Part shown: one piece after another, positions 1-10,859 of the stretch
Numbering within the stretch: position 1 is the stretch's first letter
Layout of the letters: every line of letters begins with the position of its first letter
NCBI GenBank assembly: GCA_032622095.1
Contig: CP136062.1
Coordinates: 201,583,459 to 201,647,458 of the forward strand
Source: Siphonodentalium dalli
Taxonomy: Eukaryota; Mollusca; Scaphopoda; Gadilida; Siphonodentaliidae
Length of the DNA stretch: 64,000 nt
Direction: 5' to 3'
The notes under the pieces: model-generated
The model's input: the letters and a program-made list of their open reading frames with translations, nothing else
What the model was told of the DNA's origin: nothing
The model's database searches: none
Translations under genes and position numbers: made by a program

Positions 1-240
1 CTGCCCTTCTGTGTATCCCCAGCTCCCTTGTAGTACCGTCATTTGTGATAGGCTTAATGGGTTGTCCTGTCCCACCGGTTCGGTCGGTCTCACAGTTTGA
101 ACTTCCCGTCAAGTGGCGGTCATTGCCACTTGGTGGACCTCCTTGCCCCCATGTCAAGCGACTGTTATCGTCCCTGGAATTATAATTATCTTCGCCTGGC
201 ATCAGTTCGTGAGTAATGGTCCTATGATACCATCGCTCGA
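1..240. other. no gene recognised
   Basis: I see nothing supported here. Short open frames exist but resemble no known family. Confidence 0.5.
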
Positions 241-740
241 TCTTGGTTTGTTTAATTGCATTAAATCTTTAAACTACCCAAATCGCTGTTCGAGGTCAGC
301 CAATTGACTGTCCAGATTAGCCGTGGTGTGATGGTAGTTACTATCATCACATGATAAGCCGACTGCGTGGTCCTCCTGTCCATTGGTGGTTATCATCACT
401 ATCGTGGTAATTACTGTGTGGCGGCTCATATTCTCGTGGGCTTTGGCCACCCTCTGGGAATCCTTCCCTATAATGGTCACCCGCATTAGCCCTTGGTTTG
501 TTTAATCTGCTTAAACTCTCCAACAACCCAAATCGTTGTTCCAGCTCTGTCACTTTATTATTCATTTCATTTGCCGTGCGATGGTCATCGTCACTGGCCC
601 TGTGATTATCATTTGTAGTCATATTTTGTCGTTTGGGTTTCCGGTGCGTATTGGCCGTGGTCATAATTAGCAAAGGCCTGTCCCGAGTAATGATCATCAT
701 TACTCACAACCGGTCTGAGGTATGGCCGTGGGGCCATGTG
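241..740 (-). repeat. two tandem diverged copies of a segment of about 250 bp with related minus-strand frames
   Basis: Positions about 241-490 and 495-740 are related to each other. Read on the minus strand both encode a stretch ending in a short helical motif with LEQRFG, followed in one copy by LNKPR and then by Asn/His/Asp/Tyr-rich low-complexity sequence. The two frames are 274-486 and 347-700. The LEQRFG segment could form a short coiled coil, and the polar tail looks like a disordered or nucleic-acid-binding region. That would fit a gag-like or LINE ORF1-like protein, but I do not recognise the family and each copy is interrupted. The broken LINE that begins near 782 lies on the opposite strand, so the two are probably unrelated. 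Confidence 0.4.
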
Positions 741-781
741 CATATCCAGTGAGTCATTCCGGGGTTTAATATAAGGATCTT

Positions 782-2967
782 TTGGTCGTACCCCCTCTCA
801 TCACCCCTGGTCTTTCGCATTTCAGCAATCAATGTAACATCGGAATGACATTTTCCGACTATCTAACTGATCCCAATGCAAAAAACTTTTTCATGTTCCC
901 AACAGATACATATGAACTTTTGAAACTCTCGAATGACATCACTGGAAAAGGAACCACATATATCGATAACCTGTCATCAAACTTAATGAAACAGACCATA
1001 CCCGAAACGTCCCCAGCGCTAACGCATATATTCAATCTATCATTTAAACAAGGTATTTTCCCCGATAGGATGGAAATATCAAAAGTAATTCCACTTTATA
1101 AAAGTGAATCTCCCGATAAAATAACGAATTATAGGCCGATAAGCATTCTGCCCGTTTTCTCGAAGTTGTTAGAGAAACTCATGCATAAAAGGCTTTTTTT
1201 CATTTCTCGAAAAACATGAAATGTTACATAAAAATCAATATGGTTTCCGTAAGAATCACTCTACCATACATCCTTTGATGCACCTTCTAGATCATGTAGC
1301 AACAAACAACGACAAACCAACTAAGGATTCTACATTAGCGATTTTCATAGACTTATCAAAAACATTCGATACAATTAACCATGATATTTTATTGAAAAAA
1401 TTAGAACATTATGGAATTCGGGGGGTTTCCAATGAATGGTTTAAGAGTTATTTAAAGGGAAGAAAACAATACGTTGATTGTCTTGGTCAAACGTCTGATT
1501 TTGCGAAAATAACGTGTGGTGTACCCCAAGGGTCCGTTCTTGACCCGATAATTTTTCTTCTGTATGTTAACGATATGCCCAAATGTACCTCAATGAACTT
1601 ACTATCATTTGCCGATGATACCACGCTTTACTTTTCTGGTCATGATAGGAAACAGTTGAAAAAATCATCAACGGCAGAAATAAAAAACATTTTTGAATGG
1701 TGTTGTTGCAATAAACTATCTATCAACGCAACTAAAAGTAAATTCATATTGATCCACCCCAAAGGCAACGAGGACAAGTGGAGAAATTTTACACTAAAAT
1801 TGAATAATATGGAACTAATTAGAGTTGGAAATCAAATGCGAGTAAAATAAATAAATTTTTTAGGCATTTTGATCGATGAAAACTTGACTTTTAAAAACCA
1901 TATATCAATGATACAACGTAAACTGTACCACACTCTCTACTTATTGAACAAAGTTAAAAACTTTCTACCAAAAAATATCGAAAAACTCTATATCAGTCGT
2001 TAATCCATAGTTATCTTATTTATGGTCTCCCGATATGGGGACACTCGATTCACGCGGGCGTACTATCTACCTTACAAAAAAGGGCAATTCGTATTTTATG
2101 CAACACAAAATATAGGAGTCACACAGAACCTCTCTTCAAACAAGAAAACATCCTAATGTTCAAAGATATACATACAGTGAATGCATCTATGTTTATGTAC
2201 AACTGGTCTAGAAATAATCTCCCCAAATCGTTTAAGAATATGTTCACGGCATATTCCCTCGGTGTTAACACTAGGCAGGCTGATAAATTAAGAAGCAATA
2301 AGGCAAGTACATGTTTTTCAGAAGTCCTACCAAAGCATTCATTTCCTAAAGTGTGGAACTCGATAAATTCCGAAATAAAAAAAGTAAATTTATTTACACA
2401 TTCAAAAAGTTATTGTCTCTGGAACTAATAGATAAATATTCTCAAATGGTTATCTGTGAAAACAAATTATGCTTCATTTGCAGTCGGCAAAAATCCACAT
2501 GACTCAATAATCTGCCAAGGTTAACTTTTAACTCATATTGTTATGCACCCCAGTTATCACCCTGAACATCCTAGATAGCCCTGTGCCACATGCACGGTGC
2601 TGTCCGCGAATGTGACGCAGTACTGTCGCAACAACCTCACTAGTTTTGTTTCCATATCTTAAACTTGTCCAAAATCTCTATTACGGTACAGAATTGTTAA
2701 AAACTCAACACAGTCTTGATTAAAAGTCTTGATTAAAATGAATACATAAAATATTAAAGTAGGCACCAACCGGCCATCCAAATACCAAATAGTCTGTGTC
2801 AAATTGTAAATACGCCATTACGTTTATCATTCAGGGGCAGCAGTAAGACGGCCAGCTAGGTCATGCTGCTCCTGTGCAATAATATACTTTTGTTTACTAT
2901 TTTGTTAATGTATTGTATTTTAATATTATTGTGCAAATAAAGATCTATCTATCTATCTATCTATCAA
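782..2967 (+). pseudogene. 5'-truncated, frameshifted non-LTR (CR1/L2/Jockey-like) LINE with reverse transcriptase
   Basis: This is a reverse transcriptase of a non-LTR retrotransposon. The thumb/finger region NYRPISILP lies near 1126-1155, the first catalytic Asp block (FIDLSKTFDTINHDIL) near 1343-1390, GVPQGSV at 1518-1538 and the catalytic FADD box at 1608-1619. Downstream blocks LGILIDENLTFKNHI (after 1850) and the C-terminal domain to 2428 follow in other frames. Breaks are a frameshift in a T-run near 1190-1205, a stop near 1850 and another near 2000. There is no endonuclease domain, so the copy is 5' truncated, as is usual for LINEs. The tail has AATAAAG followed by (ATCT)n at 2941-2965, a 3' microsatellite end seen in CR1/L2-type elements. 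The canonical GSVLGP block has Asp in place of Gly. Dead copy; the superfamily is firm, the clade is inferred. Confidence 0.9.
2941..2966 (+). repeat. (ATCT)n 3' tail of the LINE
   Basis: A short tetranucleotide run follows AATAAAG directly and marks the 3' end of the LINE insertion. Confidence 0.85.
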
Positions 2968-3500
2968 TTTTACTCTTTCCTGAGCATTTATGGACAAGTC
3001 ATTTGTCCTAGTTGAGGGGATAGTCGATACATCTTTGCCGGGGATGGCTGACTGGATGTCACCATGTGATATAGGGGCCTCCGATTTTTCCTCATCGCTA
3101 CTGACTTCCAGTTTTGATAAAAAAAAAAATTGCCCCGGGAGAGGTGTGTATACCTGTCGCCGGATTGTGAACTATTACTGCCAATTTCCGACTTCTCTGG
3201 ATTGTAGCGTTTATTTATCAGGCCCCCCCCCCGGATGAACTATATTGCTATCCGGGCTGTTATGGCATAACCCGATTAAACCGTTGGGTCTATGTTCGGT
3301 GGAGGGAATTCTTTATACTCTGCCATTCTGTTTTCTGGATTTGATAGTCAATACAATTTTTTTTATTCACGACACTGTGTTTAGTAGCGAAACAATATGT
3401 CGGTATCCTGCAAATTACTTGCATTAGTTCATGTCGGCACACATTTTATAAGGCCTGAAATGTTCAACAACAAATTTACTGTTTCAGTATCACAACATGC
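2968..3500. other. no gene recognised
   Basis: Unique-looking AT-rich DNA with an A-run near 3118-3129 and a C-run near 3223-3232. The open frames 2990-3238 and 3245-3427 show no family resemblance and I treat them as chance. Confidence 0.4.
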
Positions 3501-3704
3501 CTACTGGTATGGGTTAGTGATCTCCACACACGTGTAATTTGCATCAGGGTCCCATATTAGCTTGAGTGATATTATCTCGCCGATGGCTAGGGTCCTAAAT
3601 CCACCCAACCACGTGCCTATCGATAGCAAACATTCATATACACTCTTAGTTGTGCAAAGAGATACAGAGTAATGGCGAGAGGAAGCACCCAATTCTCCTG
3701 ACAA
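3501..3704 (-). other. minus-strand reading frame of unknown nature
   Basis: A 67-codon frame starting in an AG-preceded context (an acceptor-like TTGTCAG is near 3705). It contains RHYSVSLCTTKS, which weakly recalls the AHYSALALSDKS segment of DDO exon 2 at 57403-57514. It lies on the strand and side expected for exon 2 of the second DDO copy. The similarity is too weak to call; the frame may be chance. Confidence 0.2.
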
Positions 3705-4486
3705 CGTTTCGTCTGTTTAAAATTTGCTGTGAAACAGATGGTTAACAGTGCGACAAATAATGGTAAAACACATAAACATGTGATTCCTTATACATTCAAA
3801 ACATTCATGTTTCTAAATAAATTGTTTGTCGGAATATTCGCGTCCGCTGTTAATCAATGTGATTTCTGAAGCGCGTCCAATGTTACATGATAACGGGTCC
3901 TCGTTACTCGTTGATAATGCTAACTATTCGAATTGCTGGAAACTGGTAAGTTGCCGATGGTTGTGATGCTTATATTTCAATGACAGGGATCCCGGCGGTA
4001 CCTAAACGTCATGAATTGTTCAGATTTGCACGTGATAACATTATTTTTTGGGTCAATTTGCGTGCAATTTTAGGGTTTTGCAAAAACTTTCCTCTTTATA
4101 CATTAATTGTGGACACGTTGACATCAATTTAGCACCCACAGATTTTGACTAATATTGTGCCAAAACACTACGCACACTAAAACATAGGTATATTAATTTT
4201 AAAGACCTTTACTCAACGTTTTTCTTGACCAGCCCGATACAATTTCTTCACACGGAAATCGCGTCCGTCGTTACTTATCCGGGTCCTCGTTACACGGATG
4301 ACCAGCGTGGAGACTGAGCAATCGATAGCTTTATCCGACATCTATCCATGTCAGATTCCGCTCTATATATGTAATATGGGTGAGAATGTAAACAACACGT
4401 GTTCCCGGTGTCGAAAAGTGCATTCTGGCGCTGTTCCGTTTTGAAGTTGACTTTCAGTCTCGGAGCTTTCTTTTACACAGGACAAA
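3705..4486. other. no gene recognised; two related short segments
   Basis: Segments near 3840-3920 and 4255-4310 share GCGTCCG...GGGTCCTCGTTAC and look like copies of a short dispersed repeat. Nothing else is supported. Confidence 0.35.
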
Positions 4487-4810
4487 ATGTCGTCCGTCAT
4501 TCATGCTTATTTTAAACATGATAAAACTGCAGGCAGTGCATGGACTTACACGTGTGATGAATGCAACATGGTGTATAAATCGCAAACATCTGGGACAACG
4601 ACCCATCTATGGAATCATCTGTTAAAGAAGCATCAACCACTACATGAAGATGCTATCCTGCGACTGTTGTTTTGCGTCTTCAAGTTTATAACAACGGGTG
4701 TTTCTGAATGCCGATTTGCAATTATGCATATAGTATACATGCAAACTGTAGAAGTTCCGCGTGATTTTAGTTCCGATAATCCGTTTAGAACTTTAGAGGT
4801 AATATATTAA
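4487..4810 (+). CDS. BED-type zinc finger reading frame, probably the first exon of a ZBED/hAT-like protein
   Basis: The frame opens at an ATG preceded by AAA (ACAAAATGT), a fair initiation context. Residues about 20-49 form a BED zinc finger: an aromatic WTYTCDECN start with Cys-x2-Cys, a polar linker with SGTTTHLWNH, and HLLKKH giving the His-x4-His pair. BED fingers are DNA-binding modules of hAT transposases and of the host ZBED genes derived from them, and they sit at the N terminus, as here. After about residue 54 the frame loses this character, so it probably reads into an intron or decayed sequence. No RNase-H-like transposase core or C-terminal dimerisation domain is visible nearby. 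It may be a decayed hAT element or the 5' exon of a larger gene; I cannot tell which. Confidence 0.55.
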   Translation: MSSVIHAYFKHDKTAGSAWTYTCDECNMVYKSQTSGTTTHLWNHLLKKHQPLHEDAILRLLFCVFKFITTGVSECRFAIMHIVYMQTVEVPRDFSSDNPFRTLEVIY

Positions 4811-5106
4811 TCGTTGTGGTGGTCGCATGGACGTTTTAATCTCTTTTGTTTTCTCGAGAATTATCAATTGAAGTTAATAGTATCTCAAACGATGGTTCAT
4901 CACCACATAAGTTGTGATGGAACTTCATGCATGTAGTTCATAGAACGTTTCACAAATGGTCTAATCGTTGACAAAACATGCCTAATCAAGAATGCAACAC
5001 ACAGATATGATTCGATTCGATATTCGATTCGATTTCGTGAATTCGATTCGATTCGAACAAAATATCCAATTCGCAGGACCTTTTTCATGTGAGCCGATAT
5101 AACACA
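4811..5106. repeat. (ATTCG)n-like microsatellite in otherwise unassigned DNA
   Basis: At 5008-5060 ATTCG/GATTCGATTCG is repeated imperfectly. The rest of the interval shows nothing I can assign. Confidence 0.6.
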
Positions 5107-5372
5107 ATGAACACTCTATTTGATAGTTGTAAACCATTAATTATGTGCCATGTCCTGTTTTGATAGTGAGAAGATTTTATTGCAATAGTTGCAAACAATT
5201 TTATCTGATTGAAACCATTGAATGTTATGGATCGTTTTAATGTAATAAAATTCGCCGAGAGAACATCTAAAAGTCCCCATGCATATTATGAACTGATGGA
5301 GTGTGATATCTATACGGGCGTAGCCTGAGTAGAAATTCATGGCATGATCTATATGTAACAAAGAAGCCATAC
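5107..5372 (-). other. intron 1 of the second DDO copy, conserved with the main gene
   Basis: This stretch matches 61994-62085 plus 63345-63495 in the main DDO gene with small differences. It begins with a GTATGG donor at 5372-5367 read on the minus strand. Conservation of intron as well as exon shows a fairly recent segmental duplication. Confidence 0.75.
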
Positions 5373-5566
5373 CTTGCTCTTTCTCTTGGCACGCCTAGCA
5401 TATCTTCCAGAGAACATCTGAACACACCCGCGGCCACGTTACTCGTTGTGTGGATGTCGAATCGATCAGATATTATCGTGACGTCAGCGCTAGGTATCTT
5501 CGTCTGTATGTTAGCTGCTGTCGAAAGACCCACAACTCCAGCGCCGATAACAGCAACCCGAACCAT
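5373..5566 (-). CDS. DDO: exon 1 of a second D-aspartate oxidase-like gene (orphan within the window)
   Basis: The exon starts at the ATG at 5566 and encodes MVRVAVIGAGVVGLSTA, the Rossmann GxGxxG dinucleotide-binding start of FAD-dependent D-amino-acid oxidases. DVTIISDRF and TTSNVAAG follow, the conserved FAD-contacting stretch of D-aspartate oxidase. The protein would oxidise D-Asp and related acidic D-amino acids to oxo acid, ammonia and hydrogen peroxide in peroxisomes. The exon ends in phase 2 at a GCAAG/GTATGG donor. It is nearly identical to exon 1 at 63496-63689, and the flanks are conserved too. No downstream exon is convincingly present at lower coordinates, so this is either the 5' end of a tandem paralogue continuing off the left edge or an isolated exon left by partial duplication. 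Confidence 0.85.
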
Positions 5567-5900
5567 CGTCTACAGCAAGTGTCGAGCCTGCAATCTTTGA
5601 AGTAAATACCGTAACTAAGTCAATTGCAATCCGTTATGTACAATGCATTGAAGTAATATTTAAAGACATATTATGGACTTGTTCGAGTTCGTGAAACTGA
5701 TAAGCTAGTATCCAGGCGTTATGCCAACCAGGAAAATGTAGCATTCTACTAACATCGCCGACAATTTCAAAGAAATCGACCATACCATGCACTCAATAGA
5801 AAACATCGTCAAAACTACGCTCAATTGTAAATATTTACATCTGCATTCGGCACTCAACAATCGGTGACAAACAAACACAAATGATTTCGCCATCCAGAGT
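5567..5900 (-). promoter_or_regulatory. conserved 5' flank of the second DDO copy
   Basis: Bases 5567-5660 match 63690-63780 upstream of the other exon 1 and so probably hold 5' UTR or proximal promoter. Bases about 5650-5890 match, in inverted orientation, 53060-53290 inside the main DDO gene. I see no clear TATA box or defined promoter motif. Confidence 0.45.
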
Positions 5901-6849
5901 CAGTGCATTTAATTATTTATATCAGAATGACGGTGTGTGTTGGCAATTTGGATTAATATTCATAAAAAGAACAACTTTGAGCAAGATTATTCTCCATTTT
6001 ATTGGATCACCCTACCGGAGTTAGTACTTTCATGACAGACCAGGGGAAAACAATATATTTTTTTACTCCGAATTGTTTAAGACCCACCCCAAATTTAACT
6101 GGTATTGGTCCGAAACTGCATACAACTCTATACTGTTTTCACTGGGAAATTATCTCATTTAGTCCAAATGACAGTTTAACCAGTTTTATTATGTTTCAGC
6201 TATGTTTTAATTGAAAAGTGAAATTTTGCAAACACTGGCTCATAGATATTTGGCTACCAAATACATGCATTCGAGATTCCAGGTCAGTGTGTGGTGATAT
6301 TATATGCAATAGTTCAACCTGTGTGGTCAAATTCCATACTGCTAAATGAAAATTCCAATGCATCGACGTAGTGGACAAATACAGTAACCCATCATAATAT
6401 GATAGCTGCGTGCATGCGCCTATACTGGCACTAATGTACACGGAAATAATTCGATACGTCCTACGATTTTAAATTAAATTTCGATGCTGCATCATAATTT
6501 CTTTGGGTATGACTGACTTGACAATAACGGTTATAATTTGTTAATACGTGTCGGTGACGTACAAAATAAAAAAGCGCGAATACGCATAATACGAAAACAA
6601 GTGTAGGATGAATCTTCAGTGTTATTATATTATAATTTACAAGTAATGAATAAAGACTCAACACAGATGTAACGGCAAAAGACAGAATGCATGGTACGAA
6701 TGCAGTGTAGAGAAAAATACGTATAAAAGATAAGTCGACCAGCTACTATACGGTGACAATTGTTACTTATCACCAGTTCCTTATTCCTTATTCGGAAACA
6801 TTCAAACTTGACCAAATAAACCGTGCTATAGCCACCCAAAGTTATGTTA
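5901..6849. other. no gene recognised
   Basis: Low-GC DNA with only short, featureless open frames. I see nothing supportable. Confidence 0.4.
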
Positions 6850-7339
6850 AAAAACCGAAAACCGCACCATTCTAACCCGTGCGGTTGCCACAGGAGGGTA
6901 CTCTGAGGTGGCAAAAAAGGGCACCCATTTCCGTTTCAGTATTTATGAACCGATTTTGCACAAATAAACGGTGCGGTAGTGTGGCCCACCACAAATTATA
7001 ATATAACACCAAAACACCAGCAACCCTCTAGCCCGTTCGGTTGCCACATTCAGGTGGTGGGAAAAGGGCACCCATTGCGTTTCGGTATTTATGGACCGAT
7101 TTTGACCAAATAAACGGTGCGATATGGTGGCCCCACCCTACCACACTGTTATTTTTGTCAAAATCAGTGCAATAAATACCTAACGGCAATAGATGCCATT
7201 TTGCCTGTGGCAACCACACGGACTAGAAGGGTGTGGTTTTCGTTCTTTCTAAGATAACTTGAGGTGGGCCACCCTATCGCACCGTTTATTTGGTCAAAAT
7301 CGGTCCATAAATTCCGAAACGGCAATGTGAGCAACCGTG
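6850..7339. repeat. cluster of a repeat of about 120-150 bp in both orientations
   Basis: Units near 6876-6985 and 7035-7130 share GGGCACCCATT...ATTTATG.ACCGATTTTG.CCAAATAAACGGTGCG. Units near 7150-7265 and 7266-7339 carry the reverse complement. The last unit is interrupted at 7339 by the giant palindromic element and resumes at 22084, which lets the empty site be reconstructed. Confidence 0.75.
7334..7339. repeat. target site duplication ACCGTG, left copy
   Basis: Six bases directly outside the left end of the giant palindromic element, identical to 22084-22089 directly outside the right end. Confidence 0.7.
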
Positions 7340-7480
7340 TGATGATAAGGCCCCCGTTTGGGGCCATTTCAGGAACGATAACTCTATTCTCTGCAGTACT
7401 CCCGTCTAGACAGTTTGACCTACATTCTCTGCAGTACTACCGTTGGTGTTTGACCTATATTCTCCGCCCACGCATTGCAT
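7340..7480 (+). repeat. left terminal region of the palindromic element with subterminal repeats
   Basis: The terminus is TGATGATAAGG, followed at once by a small hairpin GGCCCC-CGTTT-GGGGCC, then two copies of ATTCTCTGCAGTACT (near 7386 and 7424). Such subterminal hairpins and direct repeats are typical places for transposase binding. The right end 21943-22083 mirrors this. Confidence 0.65.
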
Positions 7481-7559
7481 CATGGTCTATTTGTATGCCG
7501 GTTGTGCATGTCCGGACATGACCCGTTGGTTATATCCAATGGGATAATGTTAAAGTGAC

Positions 7560-7870
7560 ACTCGCATTGAAAACTTCAAAAAATTCAAAACTTCAAAAAT
7601 TTCAAAAACTTCAAAAATTTCAAAAATTTCAAAAACTTCAAAAATTTCAAAAACTTCAAAAAATTCTAAAATTTCAAAAACTTCAAAAATCTCAAAAAAT
7701 TTCAAAAAACTTCAAAAACTTCAAAATACTCAAAAATTTCAAAAAACTTAAAAAACTTTTCAAAAAGAAACAAAAATGAAAAACAGAAAAAAATTCATAA
7801 ATTAAAAAAATATGAAAAACTTAAAAAACTTCAACTTTTTCTAAAATTCAAAAATAATTTAAAATTAAAT
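7560..7870 (+). repeat. A-rich low-complexity tract in the left arm, mirrored at 21545-21850
   Basis: Runs of CTTCAAAAA/TTTCAAAAA repeat about every 9-12 bp. A chance open frame rich in Lys, Gln and Phe runs through it. The two arms differ here by small indels, the usual behaviour of simple repeats. Confidence 0.8.
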
Positions 7871-8288
7871 TAAAATTAACTGTCTTTTAATATATCTAAC
7901 CCACTGCCACTTCTAAGGGTTCCACACTACACCTGAGGGGATATTGAGTGGTCTACACACGTCTCCTAAACCCTAGAATAAGATCCAGCCCATAAGAAAC
8001 ACTGCCTCCTGCAATGCCTGTCATTCGAATCTGACGCAATCACTACTTCTGGCGCAATGCCTGAGTCATTCGAATCTGGCGCAATCCCTACTTCCGGCGC
8101 AACGCCTGAGTCATTGGAATCTGACGCAATCCCTCGTGAAACCTACCGCCTGACTCCACACCCATCGGCTAAACGTTGTATCACATGCTTATTATTTGAT
8201 CATATCGTGGAAATTCAATGTTTTGTCATCACTCATGAGATATAACCCATATCCACTGAAAAAGGGTGGATATCCTCTATTTATTATA

Positions 8289-8957
8289 TGCTTCCCCATT
8301 AAATAGTGGGAAATTGCCGTGGCGTAGAGCGTTATATCCATCGCCTGGACCGACTCGATGGATAACACTGACCGACTCGATGGATAACACTGACCGACTC
8401 GATGGATAACACAATAGTATTACTTTTTCGGAGATTACTTCCGGTTTATAGCGGCGAATCACATTAAGTTTCAAAGCGTATCAATAACAGCCGGACTATT
8501 GTTTTAATTATTGATTTTCACGGTTCATAAACTGTTATTTAATTGTTATAATGTTAACTCATTTGTTTTAATATATTCTTATCACTAAATTACATATACA
8601 TTAATTTTCTCGCATCATTTCAGAATAAAACAATGGGGACTATTTCTTATGGCGGCTATGCTCGATATTTGTCATTCGGTGGTGAGCAAATCAATTGATG
8701 GAATGTAAACAAAATGCAAATGTCGAAGCTTTCTAACAATTTGAAGTGAACTGTAGGACAAAATTAGCAGTTTTGGTGCGGTTTATAGCGCATATAATAA
8801 AAAGAAAACCTACGGGTTTTGGTTGAATACCCGGATTATCTCATTCGTGGGTGCAAGGAAGTACAGAATTTCCACTCGCGGCTTGCAGCCGCTCGTGGAA
8901 ATTCTGTACTTCCTTGCACCCACTCATGAGATAATTCGGGTATTCAACCAAAACTCG
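8289..8957. repeat. block present only in the left arm, ending in a hairpin
   Basis: The right arm has about 17 unrelated bases (near 21123-21139) in place of this stretch of about 670 bp. The block holds three copies of GACTCGATGGATAACACT (about 8350-8412) and a near-perfect 151-bp hairpin at 8810-8960. Either the left arm gained an insertion or the right arm lost the block with filler DNA after the palindrome formed. Confidence 0.7.
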
Positions 8958-8960
8958 TAG
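8810..8960. repeat. 151-bp hairpin inside the left-arm-specific block
   Basis: CTACGGGTTTTGGTTGAATA... on the left pairs with ...TATTCAACCAAAACTCGTAG on the right, centred on GCGGCTTGCAGCCGC near 8878-8892, with few mismatches. Confidence 0.85.
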
Positions 8961-9402
8961 TATCATTTTTTTTATCCCTCTTTTTTATCTACCACTTCCT
9001 GTTTTTATTCGCTCTTCTTTTTCTTACAACTTCTAATCCCTCATAATCTTCGAATATCCACTTTCATCTCCAAGTTTTTGAAAAAATTCCTTGTTTAGTA
9101 GCACCTCCAGATGGGCTCTATAGAATTTGAACGAGGCATCCATCTTGGATATTACTCTTTCTATGACTAAATCCGTTAGCACGCTCTACAGATGTCATAT
9201 AGGTAGCACGCTCTACAGATGTCATATAGGCCTCTTCACATCTTGTTTTCCATAATTTATTCATTCCTAATCGCTCCATTGACTGTAACAAATTAAATTA
9301 CCCCCTCCCCCTGTATTTAGAATACATCCTTGATTATTAATATTTCCTCCTTTCATGGTGTGCATGTTCCTTGGGACATCTTTGCTAATGTGAAGCCACA
9401 CC

Positions 9403-9447
<45 letters not shown>
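9403..9447. repeat. (TA)n microsatellite, mirrored at 20651-20685
   Basis: An AT dinucleotide run, longer in the left arm than in the right. Confidence 0.9.
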
Positions 9448-9449
<2 letters not shown>

Positions 9450-10859
9450 ACTTTAAAAGCCCGCGAAAATATTACTCATATTATAGACTTCCCTTTGAAG
9501 ACCTTTGTATGTGACAATGATCCGTAATATTGTTTCTAAGTGACACTGGCCAGTGAAACTGATACTACGGGTATGAACTAGCCAACTTCACATCGTAACA
9601 ATAATAAAAGGGACACTTCATCTATATCAGTCTCAAAACGTGTTGGTACACATCTGTGTGGAAACTAAAACCAATCACTCTTCGTCCGTCATCCGTACAT
9701 AATTGTAATATAATTTTCTCAGAAACCACGGGATCCCTTTGGCTGAAATTTGGTCTCAACATGGGATCAGAAATTATCCATGGAAGACAACAGTGTCCGT
9801 GTGGGGAGAAGCTTCGTAGTGTTTCGCTGTCGCCATGGTGTTTGTTTGGGTATAGGCATGGGTGGTGAGTGTGGTTCTCATATGGTCTGAACTAGCCTTT
9901 ACTGACTGAGGTAATTTAGTGCACATGTCATCACTTCACTGATAACCATTATATGGTCAAATCCCTACACTATCAAACGCAATGTTTCAATAATGGGTTT
10001 TCTTAAAATTTTGACTAAATATTGGTTATATTATACGCATCAGCGATCCTTCTTAATAACGCTCTGTATATTTTCAAACGCATTGCACTAAATGGGTTTG
10101 GAATAGCCATACAGGAAAGGAGAAACTGAGGTCCTGGGTAGGTCGACTGCATATAGCAGTATATATGGGGTACAGACATGGACAGCAATGGGTTCCTCGT
10201 GGCTTCTGGTCTACACATGACATATTAAAGTTAACCACACCCATCGGCGCGCCTTTATTGGGCTATGAAGCGCCATACAGGCTCGAATCGTGGCCTTCGC
10301 CATGTGTTTCTATTTGAACCCACATTAGTAACTAATAAAATCTTTCTCTCCAGGTTGTTTCACGCCATAACCTTGATTTGGAAAGCTTGAAGGGCTAATT
10401 AAGCTTCAATTTAAATCCCAACATTATTTGAAGAACGTATCTGGTTAAACATGTCCACCATAGTAAGCTCATTTAATTCAAAGAGCTTCACACATAGTCC
10501 CACTAGTAATGATGTGTCGTTATTTACTGCAGAAATGGTCATATAGAATACAATACAACACATTTTGGTCACATACCTTAAAGGTGCACGTCACTTTCGC
10601 AAGATATCTAACTGACCATGTATAGAGTGGAATGACATGTCGTGTATCAAATGTATAATCAGTTCCAGTATTTCGTCCATAAGGCAGTTTTGGTTGTAAC
10701 ATCATTGTGTATGACGGTTCATTCATATGATACCTTAGCGGTTGCACACGATACTGTCTGTTGTATTTTATGTCTTATATCATGTATATTAATTGCTCCA
10801 TGGATGGTAGGAGTATGGCATTGGTGTCTGGTTCTTCGATGTATTCTAGTCATAGTTCA

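Noticed and set aside
3501-3704. Possible exon 2 of the second DDO copy (RHYSVSL...KS)
   Set aside because: Only scattered residues match exon 2 and the acceptor and donor do not fit the phase. Kept only as an unknown frame.
7555-7779. Lys/Gln/Phe-rich small protein
   Set aside because: It is a translation of CTTCAAAAATTTCAAAAA low-complexity DNA; the mirrored copy differs by indels.
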